Shown: in pieces, positions 1 through 9,295 of the stretch | Position numbering within the stretch: the stretch's first letter is position 1 | How the letters are laid out: each line of letters opens with the position of its first letter | From: Klebsiella sp. RHBSTW-00484 | GTDB lineage: Bacteria; Pseudomonadota; Gammaproteobacteria; Enterobacterales; Enterobacteriaceae | Reading direction: 5' to 3' | Assembly: GCF_013705725.1 (NCBI RefSeq) | Contig: NZ_CP055481.1 | Span: 992,001 to 1,056,000 of the forward strand | DNA length: 64,000 bases | Notes under the pieces: model-generated | What the model was told of the DNA's origin: nothing | The model's database searches: none | The model's input: the letters and a program-made list of their open reading frames with translations, nothing else | Position numbers and translations under genes: made by a program

Positions 1-1639
1 CTATGGCTATAACGGTGACTACTTCCTGGTTTATCCGATCAAGGTTAACCAGCATCGCCGGGTTATTGAGTCGCTGATCCATTCCGGTGAACCACTGGGT
101 CTGGAAGCGGGTTCAAAAGCGGAACTGATGGCGGTCCTGGCGCACGCGGGCATGACCCGTAGCGTGATTGTGTGTAACGGTTATAAAGACCGTGAATATA
201 TCCGCCTGGCGCTGGTGGGTGAAAAGATGGGTCACAAGGTCTATCTGGTCATCGAAAAAATGTCGGAAATCGCTATCGTGCTGGAAGAAGCCGAGCGTCT
301 GAACGTGGTGCCGCGCCTTGGCGTGCGTGCGCGTCTGGCATCACAGGGTTCCGGTAAATGGCAGTCATCCGGCGGCGAAAAATCGAAATTTGGCCTTGCG
401 GCAACGCAGGTTTTGCAACTGGTTGAGATCCTGCGTACAGCAGGGCACCTGGACAGCCTGCAACTGTTGCACTTCCATCTCGGTTCGCAGATGGCCAATA
501 TTCGTGATATTGCCACCGGCGTGCGTGAGTCATCGCGCTTCTACGTTGAGCTGCATAAGCTGGGTGTCAACATTCAGTGCTTCGACGTTGGCGGCGGTCT
601 GGGCGTGGACTATGAAGGTACCCGTTCGCAGTCCGATTGTTCGGTGAACTACGGCCTGAACGAGTATGCCAACAACATAATCTGGGCGATTGGCGATGCT
701 TGTGAAGAGAACGGCCTGCCGCATCCGACGGTGATTACCGAGTCGGGTCGTGCGGTGACTGCGCATCATACGGTGCTGGTTTCTAATATTATCGGCGTTG
801 AACGTAACGAATACACCGAAGCGACTCCGCCTGCACAAGACGCTGCGCGTCCACTGCAAAGTATGTGGGAAACCTGGCTGGAAATGCACGAGACCGGCAA
901 CCGCCGCTCGCTGCGCGAATGGCTGCATGATAGCCAGATGGACCTGCATGATATCCACATTGGCTACTCCTCCGGCACCTTTAATCTTCAGGAGCGTGCC
1001 TGGGCCGAGCAGCTGTATCTGAATATGTGTCATGAAGTGCAGAAGCAGCTCGACCCGAGCAACCGCGCGCATCGTCCGATTATTGACGAGCTGCAGGAGC
1101 GGATGGCGGATAAAATCTACGTCAACTTCTCACTGTTCCAGTCGATGCCGGATGCCTGGGGTATCGATCAGCTGTTCCCGGTGATGCCGCTGGAAGGGCT
1201 GAATATGGTGCCGGAACGCCGCGCGGTGCTGCTGGATATCACCTGTGACTCCGATGGCGCAATTGACCATTATGTCGATGGTGATGGTATCGCGACTACG
1301 ATGCCAATGCCGGAGTACGATCCGGATAACCCACCGATGCTGGGCTTCTTTATGGTCGGTGCCTATCAGGAAATTCTCGGCAATATGCACAACCTGTTCG
1401 GTGATACGGAAGCTGTCGACGTGTTTGTGTTCCCCGACGGTAGCGTGGAAGTTGAGCTGTCCGATGAAGGGGATACCGTGGCGGACATGCTGCAATACGT
1501 GCAGCTAGACCCGAGTACGTTGCTGACTCAGTTCCGCGATCAGGTGAAAAACTCAGGCCTCGACGAAGCGCTGCAGCAGCAGTTCCTTGAAGAGTTCGAA
1601 GCAGGATTATATGGATATACTTATCTCGAAGATGAGTAA
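1..1639 (+). CDS. speA: Biosynthetic arginine decarboxylase, 5' end outside the window
   Basis: PLP-dependent decarboxylase that converts arginine to agmatine, the first step of the agmatine route to putrescine. The open frame runs from base 2 to the stop at 1637-1639 and gives 545 residues; by comparison with the 658-residue E. coli enzyme about 113 N-terminal residues are missing. The PLP-binding lysine is in YPIKVNQ at the very left edge (codon at 41-43). The glycine-rich phosphate-binding stretch [13 protein letters not shown] and the C-terminal GYTYLEDE end are as in E. coli SpeA. speB, the next enzyme of the pathway, lies downstream but is separated by a lipoprotein gene and a terminator. 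The partial start is only a window effect; nothing looks broken. Confidence 0.97.
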   Translation, partial: YGYNGDYFLVYPIKVNQHRRVIESLIHSGEPLGLEAGSKAELMAVLAHAGMTRSVIVCNGYKDREYIRLALVGEKMGHKVYLVIEKMSEIAIVLEEAERLNVVPRLGVRARLASQGSGKWQSSGGEKSKFGLAATQVLQLVEILRTAGHLDSLQLLHFHLGSQMANIRDIATGVRESSRFYVELHKLGVNIQCFDVGGGLGVDYEGTRSQSDCSVNYGLNEYANNIIWAIGDACEENGLPHPTVITESGRAVTAHHTVLVSNIIGVERNEYTEATPPAQDAARPLQSMWETWLEMHETGNRRSLREWLHDSQMDLHDIHIGYSSGTFNLQERAWAEQLYLNMCHEVQKQLDPSNRAHRPIIDELQERMADKIYVNFSLFQSMPDAWGIDQLFPVMPLEGLNMVPERRAVLLDITCDSDGAIDHYVDGDGIATTMPMPEYDPDNPPMLGFFMVGAYQEILGNMHNLFGDTEAVDVFVFPDGSVEVELSDEGDTVADMLQYVQLDPSTLLTQFRDQVKNSGLDEALQQQFLEEFEAGLYGYTYLEDE

Positions 1640-1656
1640 TTAAGAGTATTCCGCTT

Positions 1657-1688
1657 GATGACCGATTTATTGTTTTAAATCGGTCATC
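1657..1688 (+). terminator. Hairpin after speA
   Basis: A 13-bp perfect inverted repeat (GATGACCGATTTA / TAAATCGGTCATC) lies 18 bases after the speA stop. No clear T-run follows, so it may be a 3'-end stabilising hairpin or weak terminator rather than a strong intrinsic one. Confidence 0.5.
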
Positions 1689-1790
1689 CCATTCTGAAAA
1701 GTATCTTAATCGTTAATTACCCTCTTTTTTTATTTTCAAATATCCCTACTATTGCTGGGGGTTTTATTCATGACAGCAAAGGGAGTGGGT

Positions 1791-2522
1791 ATGAAGGGAT
1801 TTAAAATTAAGAGTTTACTGGTCAGCATGCTTTTGCTTTTAGGTGGCTGTTCCGCGCCGATGCATTCCAACCAATCGTTGACCTCTGAAGTTGGTACCGG
1901 GTGGGGGGGAGACGTAAAGTCAACGGTGACGGGCGTCTCAGCCGAGCGTGCAGAGCGTGAGCCCAGCGAAATTATCCTGATAAATTACTCTGCTAAATAC
2001 CAGCCGGGATACGATCGTGTTTATAGCATTCGAATCAGTAATCTTGAATATGCTGTTCGTGATGCAAATTTTAATTCTATTCCAATCACTCGTCGTTATG
2101 ACTCCTACACTGGACAGTGGCAATATACTATCCCGGCGACCGTGGGGATGAACTATCAGCTGTACGTGCGTAATTTCAGTCGTGATACGAATTATGAAAT
2201 TGTCGCGACGGTTGATGGCCTGGATGTGCTGAGCGGTAAACCTGGCTCTCTGAATAATAGCGGTTATATTGTTAATGCTGGTGATTCACTGGCGATTAAA
2301 GGGTTCAGAAAAGATAAGCATACCGAGGCTGCGTTCCAGTTCTCCGATGCCTCTGATTCCTATGCGGCTAACTCCGCGCAGGGTGATGTGCGTAATACCG
2401 GGGTTATTGGTTTTGCGGCATTTGCGCTACAGAGTAAATCAACATCAGCGCTGCCGCCGTGCTCGGCTCAGGCCTTCCCTGCAGACAACAACGGCTATGC
2501 GCCACCGCCGTGCCGTAAATAA
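1791..2522 (+). CDS. Predicted outer- or inner-membrane lipoprotein of unknown function
   Basis: A 243-residue protein starting MKGFKIKSLL, with a short positive N-terminus, a hydrophobic stretch and a lipobox LLLGGC about 24 residues in, so it should be lipid-modified at that cysteine and kept in the envelope. The start at 1791 has GGGAG five bases upstream; an ATG at 1770 in the same frame would put seven extra residues before the signal peptide and is less likely. The mature part is polar and rich in Ser, Asn and Tyr, probably beta-rich, and ends in a Cys- and Pro-containing tail (PPCSAQAF...PPPCRK) that could form a disulfide. I recognise no family. It sits between speA and speB, where E. 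coli K-12 has no such gene, and has its own terminator. Confidence 0.75.
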   Translation: MKGFKIKSLLVSMLLLLGGCSAPMHSNQSLTSEVGTGWGGDVKSTVTGVSAERAEREPSEIILINYSAKYQPGYDRVYSIRISNLEYAVRDANFNSIPITRRYDSYTGQWQYTIPATVGMNYQLYVRNFSRDTNYEIVATVDGLDVLSGKPGSLNNSGYIVNAGDSLAIKGFRKDKHTEAAFQFSDASDSYAANSAQGDVRNTGVIGFAAFALQSKSTSALPPCSAQAFPADNNGYAPPPCRK

Positions 2523-2587
2523 ACGCTTTGCTTGAAGCTGGGTAGTTTTAAGGCGATAATTACGCCCAACACATGATATGTAAACTA

Positions 2588-2629
2588 AACCCTTTCTCGT
2601 CGGGCCTAACGACGCGGAAGGGTTTTTTT
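2588..2629 (+). terminator. Rho-independent terminator between the lipoprotein gene and speB
   Basis: A stem AACCCTT/AAGGGTT continues into an inner stem CGTCG/CGACG and is followed by seven T. It separates the lipoprotein gene from speB, so speB probably has its own promoter or depends on read-through. Confidence 0.85.
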
Positions 2630-2673
2630 ATATCTTTTTCAAATACCAAGACGGCAAAAAAGAGGTCATACCC

Positions 2674-3594
2674 ATGAGCACCTTAGGTCATCAATACGAT
2701 AACTCCCTGGTATCTAACGCATTTGGTTTTCTGCGTCTGCCGCTGAACTTCCAGCCGTACGACAGCGATGCTGACTGGGTGATTACCGGCGTCCCGTTTG
2801 ATATGGCGACTTCCGGGCGCGCGGGCGGCCGTCACGGTCCGGCGGCGATCCGTCAGGTGTCGACTAACCTTGCGTGGGAGCACAACCGCTTCCCGTGGAA
2901 CTTTGATATGCGTGAGCGTCTCAACGTGGTTGACTGTGGCGATCTGGTTTATGCCTTCGGCGATGCGCGTGAGATGAGCGAAAAGCTGCAGGCCCACGCG
3001 GAAAGATTGCTGGCTGCGGGTAAACGCATGCTCTCCTTCGGCGGTGACCATTTCGTGACGCTGCCGCTGCTGCGCGCGCACGCTAAGCACTTCGGTAAAA
3101 TGGCGCTGGTGCACTTCGATGCTCACACCGATACCTATGCAAACGGCTGCGAATTCGACCACGGCACCATGTTTTATACTGCGCCGAACGAAGGCCTGAT
3201 CGACCCGAATCATTCGGTGCAGATCGGCATTCGTACCGAGTTTGATAAAGATAACGGCTTCACGGTGCTGGATGCGGGTCAGGTTAACGATCGGACCGCT
3301 GACGATGTGATTGCCCAGGTTAAGCAGATTGTCGGCGATATGCCGGTCTATCTGACCTTTGACATCGATTGCCTGGATCCGGCATTCGCACCGGGTACCG
3401 GTACGCCGGTGATCGGTGGCCTGACGTCAGATCGCGCGATCAAGCTGGTGCGCGGCCTGAAGGACCTGAATATTGTCGGCATGGACGTGGTGGAAGTGGC
3501 TCCGGCTTACGATCAGTCCGAAATCACTGCGCTGGCGGCGGCGACGTTAGCCCTGGAGATGCTGTATATCCAGGCTGCGAAGAAAGGCGAGTAA
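2674..3594 (+). CDS. speB: Agmatinase (agmatine ureohydrolase)
   Basis: Hydrolyses agmatine to putrescine and urea in the cytoplasm, following SpeA. At 306 residues it has the same length as E. coli SpeB. Manganese-binding motifs of the arginase/ureohydrolase family are present in order: FGGDHF near residue 126, DAHTD near 150, and FDIDCLDP near 230, followed by GTGTP. The start is at 2674 with an AGAGG ribosome-binding site upstream. The gene is separated from speA by a lipoprotein gene and a terminator. Nothing unusual is seen in the protein. Confidence 0.97.
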   Translation: MSTLGHQYDNSLVSNAFGFLRLPLNFQPYDSDADWVITGVPFDMATSGRAGGRHGPAAIRQVSTNLAWEHNRFPWNFDMRERLNVVDCGDLVYAFGDAREMSEKLQAHAERLLAAGKRMLSFGGDHFVTLPLLRAHAKHFGKMALVHFDAHTDTYANGCEFDHGTMFYTAPNEGLIDPNHSVQIGIRTEFDKDNGFTVLDAGQVNDRTADDVIAQVKQIVGDMPVYLTFDIDCLDPAFAPGTGTPVIGGLTSDRAIKLVRGLKDLNIVGMDVVEVAPAYDQSEITALAAATLALEMLYIQAAKKGE

Positions 3595-3599
3595 TCACA

Positions 3600-3775
3600 G
3601 GAATCGCCCGGCGGCGCTGTGCTTGCACGGGCCTACAGATAATCGCGGACCTCGTAGGCTGGGTAAGGCGTTAGCCGCCACCCGGCATGAATCCGGGCAC
3701 AATGCCTAAAACGGGTTTGTCATCACCAGGTATGCCGGATAGCGCTAATGCTATCCGGCTTGCATGATGAGCTTT
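3600..3775. repeat. REP/BIME-type palindromes between speB and loiP
   Basis: The stretch contains typical enterobacterial REP motifs: a CGTAGGCTGGGTAAGGCGTT-type unit with CCACCCGGCATG, and a second perfect hairpin GCCGGATAGC/GCTATCCGGC near 3733-3760. The genes on both sides converge here, so these palindromes can end or protect both transcripts. Confidence 0.75.
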
Positions 3776-3814
3776 GCCAAAAATATCTGATATGGCTTGC
3801 TGATGGGGCGGCGG

Positions 3815-4573
3815 TTACTTGATGCCGTCCGCAGCCATTCGATCGCGAATATGCTGAGCGCGCGCTTCCGATGCCGGGTGATCGTCAAACATTGAGCTTT
3901 GGCGACCGGCTTCCAGCTTCGCTAATTTCTCGAAGCTGGTGGCGAGTCCCGCTGGGTTAATTCCGCGTTTGCGCAGCAGATCGTAAGAGTAGTCGTCTGC
4001 TTCAGATTCCTGGCGCTGGGAGAATTGTGAATTCACCAGTTTTTCACCCAAATCGCCCAGTTGAGACTGCGACAAGCTGCCGACAATGCCGCCAGCTGAG
4101 GCCGCAGCTGCGCGCACCGCGTTGGTACCCAGCGCGACCTGCATCCCTTTCTTCACATGACCGAGCGCCACGTGACCCATTTCATGGCCGATGACCGCTT
4201 CAACTTCATTATCATTCATCAAATCCATTAGCCCGCTATAGACGCGAATACAGCCGTTGGCCATGGCAAATGCGTTGACGTCTTTGGTTTGGTACACCTT
4301 GTAGTTCACCGGCTGGCCGTTGATGTTGTCGCCCAGCGCGGCGGCGATTTTGCTGAGGCGCTTACTGTATTCGCTGCTGGCAGGCGCGATGGTGGCTTTG
4401 GCGTCCATCTCCTGGCAGGCCTTGTCGCTTAAGGTTTTAACCTGCTCGTCGCTGAGGGAGTAAGCCTGCCAGGCTTCTGCGCCAGAGCCGAGCAGGGCGT
4501 TAGAGTCCATGTTCTGGCATCCGGTAAGCGTTGCTGCGATCCCAAGGGCAAGAATAGCTGAACGAATTTTCAT
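3815..4573 (-). CDS. loiP: M48-family metalloprotease lipoprotein LoiP
   Basis: A 252-residue zinc metalloprotease anchored to the outer membrane, equal in length to E. coli LoiP (YggG), which cuts between Phe residues and works with YcaL/BepA-type envelope quality control. The N-terminus has a signal peptide with lipobox LTGC (MKIRSAILALGIAATLTGC). The zinc-binding HExxH motif is seen as GHEMGHVALGH near residue 130, and the third ligand glutamate is likely in SQRQESEADDYSYDLL. It is transcribed alone, towards speB, with the REP cluster between their 3' ends. Confidence 0.95.
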   Translation of the reverse strand: MKIRSAILALGIAATLTGCQNMDSNALLGSGAEAWQAYSLSDEQVKTLSDKACQEMDAKATIAPASSEYSKRLSKIAAALGDNINGQPVNYKVYQTKDVNAFAMANGCIRVYSGLMDLMNDNEVEAVIGHEMGHVALGHVKKGMQVALGTNAVRAAAASAGGIVGSLSQSQLGDLGEKLVNSQFSQRQESEADDYSYDLLRKRGINPAGLATSFEKLAKLEAGRQSSMFDDHPASEARAQHIRDRMAADGIK

Positions 4574-4598
4574 TTTTTATCTTCCACAATCTTATGGT

Positions 4599-4725
4599 TA
4601 TACCCGTCATACTTCAATTTGCTTATGTGTTGGCTACGCTCGCTCACCCCAGTCACATAGTTATCTATGCTCCTGGGGATTCACTCCCTTGCCGCCTTTA
4701 AGCAACTTGAATTATTTAGGGTATA
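4599..4725. repeat. ERIC element
   Basis: A complete 127-bp enterobacterial repetitive intergenic consensus: TATACCC...GGGTATA ends and the central CCCAGTCAC and CTCCTGGGGATTCAC arms used for ERIC typing. It lies between the divergent loiP and tktA genes. Confidence 0.95.
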
Positions 4726-4840
4726 TTTATCCGAAAAAACGGCGATAGCAGGCCTGCCGTATCCTATACAAATTATAAATACTATCTCAGGATGCGGGCG
4801 AGAGGATTACGCTGTAGCACAACATGTTCCAGAGATTTCT

Positions 4841-4882
4841 TAAGCGGCAAAAGGATGCTCCATGTACATGTTTTGCCGCTTA
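4841..4882 (+). promoter_or_regulatory. Perfect 12-bp inverted repeat upstream of tktA
   Basis: TAAGCGGCAAAA at 4841-4852 is matched by its reverse complement at 4871-4882 with an 18-base loop. It lies about 95 bases before the tktA start in the loiP-tktA spacer. No T-run follows on either strand that would make it an ordinary terminator. It may be an operator or a structured 5' leader. Confidence 0.5.
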
Positions 4883-4977
4883 GGTTACATTGTTCACACT
4901 TTTTTCCGGCGTAGCCCAAAACGCGCTGTCGTCAAGTCGTTGCGGGCATGGCCTTCATTATCCGATCTGGAGTCAAA

Positions 4978-6969
4978 ATGTCCTCACGTAAAGAGCTTGC
5001 CAACGCTATTCGTGCGCTGAGCATGGACGCAGTACAGAAAGCCAAATCCGGTCACCCGGGTGCCCCGATGGGTATGGCTGACATTGCTGAAGTCCTGTGG
5101 CGTGATTTCCTGAACCATAACCCGCAGAACCCATTATGGGCTGACCGCGACCGCTTCGTGCTGTCCAACGGTCACGGCTCTATGCTGATCTATAGCCTGC
5201 TGCACCTCACCGGTTATGATCTGCCGATTGAAGAGCTGAAAAACTTCCGCCAACTGCACTCTAAAACTCCGGGTCACCCGGAAGTGGGTTACACCGCGGG
5301 TGTTGAAACCACTACCGGTCCGCTGGGTCAGGGTATTGCCAATGCGGTGGGTATGGCGATTGCGGAGAAAACGCTGGCGGCGCAGTTTAACCGTCCGGGC
5401 CACGACATTGTTGACCACTTCACTTACGCGTTCATGGGCGACGGCTGCATGATGGAAGGTATCTCCCACGAGGTATGTTCTCTGGCCGGTACCCTGAAAC
5501 TGGGCAAACTGGTCGCTTTCTACGACGACAACGGTATCTCCATTGACGGCCACGTTGAAGGCTGGTTCACTGACGACACCGCAAAACGCTTCGAAGCTTA
5601 CGGCTGGCACGTGGTGCGCGGCGTGGACGGTCACGATGCTGACTCGATTAAACGCGCAGTGGAAGAAGCTCGTGCAGTTACCGACAAACCGTCTCTGCTG
5701 ATGTGCAAAACCATCATCGGTTTTGGTTCGCCGAACAAACAGGGCACCCACGACTCCCACGGCGCGCCGCTGGGCGACGCGGAAATCGCGCTGACCCGCG
5801 AAGCTTTGGGCTGGAAACACCCGGCCTTTGAAATCCCGTCTGATATCTATGCTCAATGGGATGCGAAAGAAGCCGGTCAGGCGAAAGAAGCCTCCTGGAA
5901 CGAGAAGTTCGCCGCCTACGCCAAAGCCTTCCCGCAGGAAGCGGCAGAATTCACCCGTCGTATGAAAGGCGATATGCCGTCTGACTTCGATGCGAAAGCG
6001 AATGAGTTCATCGCTAAGCTGCAGGCGAATCCGGCGAAAATCGCCAGCCGTAAAGCATCCCAGAATGCGATCGAAGCTTTCGGTCCGTTGCTGCCTGAAT
6101 TCCTCGGTGGCTCTGCTGACCTGGCACCAAGTAACCTGACTATCTGGTCCGGTTCTAAAGCCATCAACGAAGACACTGCCGGTAACTATATCCACTACGG
6201 TGTGCGCGAATTCGGCATGACCGCGATTGCCAACGGTATCTCGCTGCACGGCGGTTTCCTGCCGTACACCTCCACCTTCCTGATGTTCGTCGAATACGCC
6301 CGTAACGCTGTGCGTATGGCTGCGCTGATGAAAAAACGTCAGGTGATGGTCTATACCCACGACTCCATCGGTCTGGGCGAAGATGGCCCGACTCACCAGC
6401 CGGTAGAGCAGGTTGCTTCCCTGCGCGTCACGCCAAACATGTCCACATGGCGTCCGTGTGACCAGGTTGAATCCGCTATCGCGTGGAAATACGGCGTTGA
6501 GCGTCAGGACGGTCCGACCGCGCTGATCCTCTCCCGTCAGAACCTGGCGCAGCAGGAGCGTACCGCAGAGCAGCTGGCGAACGTCTCCCGCGGCGGTTAC
6601 GTGCTGAAAGATTGCGCTGGCCAGCCAGAGCTGATTTTCATCGCCACAGGTTCAGAAGTTGAGCTGGCGGTTGCCGCTTACGAAAAACTGACTGCCGAAG
6701 GCGTGAAGGCGCGCGTGGTTTCCATGCCGTCCACTGACGCATTCGACAAGCAGGATGCGGCTTACCGTGAAGCCGTGCTGCCGAAAGCAGTCTCTGCTCG
6801 CGTAGCAGTTGAAGCGGGCATCGCTGACTACTGGTTCAAATACGTGGGCCTGAACGGCGCTATCGTCGGCATGACTACCTTCGGCGAATCTGCTCCGGCA
6901 GAGCTGCTGTTTGAAGAGTTTGGCTTCACCGTGGATAACGTTGTCGCCAAAGCGAAAGCACTGCTGTAA
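4978..6969 (+). CDS. tktA: Transketolase A
   Basis: Thiamine-diphosphate enzyme that moves two-carbon ketol units between pentose-phosphate and glycolytic sugars. The chosen start [14 protein letters not shown] gives 663 residues, exactly the E. coli TktA length; the open frame extends ten codons further upstream but without family support. The thiamine-diphosphate motif begins at MGDGCMMEG near residue 153 and ends at the asparagine in DDNGI, and the pyrimidine-domain glutamate lies in [11 protein letters not shown] near residue 410. It is transcribed alone between loiP and the cmt operon and ends in a strong terminator. Confidence 0.97.
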   Translation: MSSRKELANAIRALSMDAVQKAKSGHPGAPMGMADIAEVLWRDFLNHNPQNPLWADRDRFVLSNGHGSMLIYSLLHLTGYDLPIEELKNFRQLHSKTPGHPEVGYTAGVETTTGPLGQGIANAVGMAIAEKTLAAQFNRPGHDIVDHFTYAFMGDGCMMEGISHEVCSLAGTLKLGKLVAFYDDNGISIDGHVEGWFTDDTAKRFEAYGWHVVRGVDGHDADSIKRAVEEARAVTDKPSLLMCKTIIGFGSPNKQGTHDSHGAPLGDAEIALTREALGWKHPAFEIPSDIYAQWDAKEAGQAKEASWNEKFAAYAKAFPQEAAEFTRRMKGDMPSDFDAKANEFIAKLQANPAKIASRKASQNAIEAFGPLLPEFLGGSADLAPSNLTIWSGSKAINEDTAGNYIHYGVREFGMTAIANGISLHGGFLPYTSTFLMFVEYARNAVRMAALMKKRQVMVYTHDSIGLGEDGPTHQPVEQVASLRVTPNMSTWRPCDQVESAIAWKYGVERQDGPTALILSRQNLAQQERTAEQLANVSRGGYVLKDCAGQPELIFIATGSEVELAVAAYEKLTAEGVKARVVSMPSTDAFDKQDAAYREAVLPKAVSARVAVEAGIADYWFKYVGLNGAIVGMTTFGESAPAELLFEEFGFTVDNVVAKAKALL

Positions 6970-6986
6970 TCATTTTTATGATAATA

Positions 6987-7016
6987 AACGGGTCGCTCAG
7001 GCGGCCCGTTTCTTTT
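6987..7016 (+). terminator. tktA terminator
   Basis: Stem AACGGGTCGC/GCGGCCCGTT with a four-base loop, followed by a T-rich tail, 18 bases after the tktA stop. Confidence 0.9.
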
Positions 7017-7065
7017 GATTGAGACAGCGCTAGCTTTTTTTGTTAGTTATCATCAAGTCATTAAT

Positions 7066-7081
7066 AGTGATATGCTTCACA
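7066..7081 (+). promoter_or_regulatory. Probable CRP site upstream of cmtB
   Basis: AGTGATATGCTTCACA matches nine of the ten conserved positions of the CRP consensus TGTGA-N6-TCACA. A weaker half-site, TGCAATTTAAATCACA, is at 7110-7125. The spacer 7017-7297 is very AT-rich and otherwise shows no gene. Catabolite control of a PTS operon would be expected. Confidence 0.6.
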
Positions 7082-7297
7082 AAACATTAATTTAGTGATT
7101 TTTCATATTTGCAATTTAAATCACAAATATAGAGTTGATTTTATTTTTTTAATTATCAACTTGTTGTTTTTGTTCATTTCGTAAAAACCCTCAGCCAGTT
7201 CGCATCTCTTTTGTCGCTTATTGATTTCACTGTGCCTCCCGAGTATTTTGTTTTTAACGATAAGCTGTACCCTAGAAATAAAATAAAAGGATGACCT

Positions 7298-7741
7298 ATG
7301 CGACTGATTGATTATTTCCCAGAAGCATCAATATCGATAAAGGATTCGGCATCAAACTGGCAAGAAGCGGTTGATTTTTCAATGTCAGCTTTATTGTCTA
7401 ATCATTATGTTAGCCCGCAATATGTTCAGGCAATTAAAGACTCTACGTTAACGAATGGGCCTTATTATATTTTGGCTCCCGAAGTGGCAATGCCTCATGC
7501 GCGTCCTGAATACGGTGCGTTAAAAACAGGGATGTCATTAACGCTATTGCGAAATCACGTCAGTTTTGGTGAGGATAATGAACCCATTAAGTTATTAATT
7601 GGGTTGTCCGCTGCCGATTCAGATTCGCATATTGGTGCGATTCAGGCATTAAGTGAATTATTGTGTGAAGAGGAAAACCTGGCTGCATTGTTGGCGGCTA
7701 AATCTGAGAAACAATTAGCGGATATTATCTCCCGCGCATAA
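7298..7741 (+). CDS. cmtB: PTS mannitol-type EIIA component
   Basis: Phosphocarrier of a sugar phosphotransferase system: takes phosphate from HPr and passes it to the EIIB domain of CmtA. At 147 residues it matches E. coli CmtB in length. The phosphorylated histidine is in the characteristic MPHARPE segment near residue 66. The E. coli CmtAB pair is called cryptic mannitol PTS, but its true substrate is not settled. This is the first gene of a six-gene operon; an ERIC element separates it from cmtA. Confidence 0.93.
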   Translation: MRLIDYFPEASISIKDSASNWQEAVDFSMSALLSNHYVSPQYVQAIKDSTLTNGPYYILAPEVAMPHARPEYGALKTGMSLTLLRNHVSFGEDNEPIKLLIGLSAADSDSHIGAIQALSELLCEEENLAALLAAKSEKQLADIISRA

Positions 7742-7743
7742 TC

Positions 7744-7870
<127 letters not shown>

Positions 7871-7893
7871 CTCCCTCCTTTCAGGATACTAAT

Positions 7894-9270
7894 ATGGAAA
7901 ACAAGTCTGCTCGTGCAAAGGTCCAGGCTTTTGGTGGGTTTTTGACTGCCATGGTCATCCCCAATATCGGTGCATTTATTGCCTGGGGGTTTATTACCGC
8001 ATTATTTATTCCTACTGGCTGGATGCCCAATGAGCATTTTGCCAAAATTGTCGGTCCGATGATCACCTATTTATTACCGGTAATGATTGGCTCAACCGGC
8101 GGTCACCTGGTTGGCGGCAAGCGCGGAGCGGTAATGGGCGGTATTGGTTCCATTGGCGTGATTGTTGGCGCTGATATTCCAATGTTCCTTGGTTCCATGA
8201 TCATGGGGCCGCTCGGCGGCCTGGTGATTAAACATATTGACCGCCTGCTGGAAAAACGTATTCCTGCCGGTTTCGAAATGGTCATAAATAACTTCTCTCT
8301 CGGTATCGCTGGCATGATCTTGTGCCTACTGGGATTTGAAATTATTGGCCCGGCGGTTCTTGTTGCCAACAATTTTGTGAAGGAATGCATTGAAGCACTG
8401 GTACATGCGGGATATCTGCCGCTGTTATCGGTTATCAATGAGCCCGCAAAAATCCTCTTTCTGAACAATGCTATCGATCAGGGCGTCTACTATCCGCTGG
8501 GTATGCAACAGGCTGCTGAGACCGGAAAATCGATCTTCTTTATGGTGGCCTCTAACCCCGGGCCAGGACTGGGCCTGCTGCTCGGGTTTGCCATCTTTGG
8601 TAAAGGCATGAGTAAGAAGTCCGCTCCGGGCGCCATGATTATCCATTTCCTTGGCGGTATCCATGAGCTCTATTTCCCTTATGTGTTGATGAAGCCGCTA
8701 ACGCTGATTGCCATGATCGGCGGTGGAATGACCGGTACCTGGGTCTTTAATTTATTAGGTGGCGGCCTGGTTGCCGGACCGAGTCCTGGCTCAATCTTCG
8801 CCTACCTGGCATTAACACCGAAAGGGTCGTTTATCGCCACCATCGCGGGCGTAACGGCGGGAGCTCTGGTGACCTTTATCATTACTTCTTTTATTCTGAA
8901 GATGGATAAAAGCATCGAAGTCGAAAAAGAAGATACATTTAGCGAATCTGCTAAAGCGGTAAAAGCGATGAAACGCGAAGGTTCGTTTTCTTACAAGCAA
9001 GTTAAACGCGTCGCTTTCGTTTGCGATGCGGGTATGGGCTCCAGCGCGATGGGCGCAACAACTTTCCGTAAACGTCTGGAAAAAGCGGGGCTGGCTATTA
9101 CCGTTACCCACTATGCCATCGAAAATGTACCGGATGATGCGGATATTATCGTCACTCACGCCAGCCTGGAAGGCCGTGTTAAACGCGTCAGTGATAAACC
9201 TTTAATCCTGATTAAAAACTATATCGGCGATCCGCACCTGGACGAGTTGTTTAAAAACCTCAGCGCCTGA
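7894..9270 (+). CDS. cmtA: PTS mannitol-type EIICB permease
   Basis: Membrane sugar permease with a fused cytoplasmic EIIB domain. The start MENKSARAKVQAF gives 458 residues, close to E. coli CmtA (462); the upstream in-frame extension is ERIC sequence and is rejected. AGGA lies about nine bases before this ATG. Residues 1-340 form the multi-spanning EIIC domain with the mannitol-family motif LGGIHELYFPYVLM. The C-terminal EIIB domain carries the phospho-accepting cysteine in VCDAGMGSSAMGA. It works with CmtB and is followed by metabolic genes likely to process the imported sugar phosphate. Confidence 0.94.
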   Translation: MENKSARAKVQAFGGFLTAMVIPNIGAFIAWGFITALFIPTGWMPNEHFAKIVGPMITYLLPVMIGSTGGHLVGGKRGAVMGGIGSIGVIVGADIPMFLGSMIMGPLGGLVIKHIDRLLEKRIPAGFEMVINNFSLGIAGMILCLLGFEIIGPAVLVANNFVKECIEALVHAGYLPLLSVINEPAKILFLNNAIDQGVYYPLGMQQAAETGKSIFFMVASNPGPGLGLLLGFAIFGKGMSKKSAPGAMIIHFLGGIHELYFPYVLMKPLTLIAMIGGGMTGTWVFNLLGGGLVAGPSPGSIFAYLALTPKGSFIATIAGVTAGALVTFIITSFILKMDKSIEVEKEDTFSESAKAVKAMKREGSFSYKQVKRVAFVCDAGMGSSAMGATTFRKRLEKAGLAITVTHYAIENVPDDADIIVTHASLEGRVKRVSDKPLILIKNYIGDPHLDELFKNLSA

Positions 9271-9295
9271 TTGCTCATTAATTTACGGAGTTAAT

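Noticed and set aside
5134..6396. A 420-codon open frame antisense to tktA
   Set aside because: It is a shadow of the strongly biased codon use of tktA; no start signal, no recognisable domain, and the sense gene is certain.
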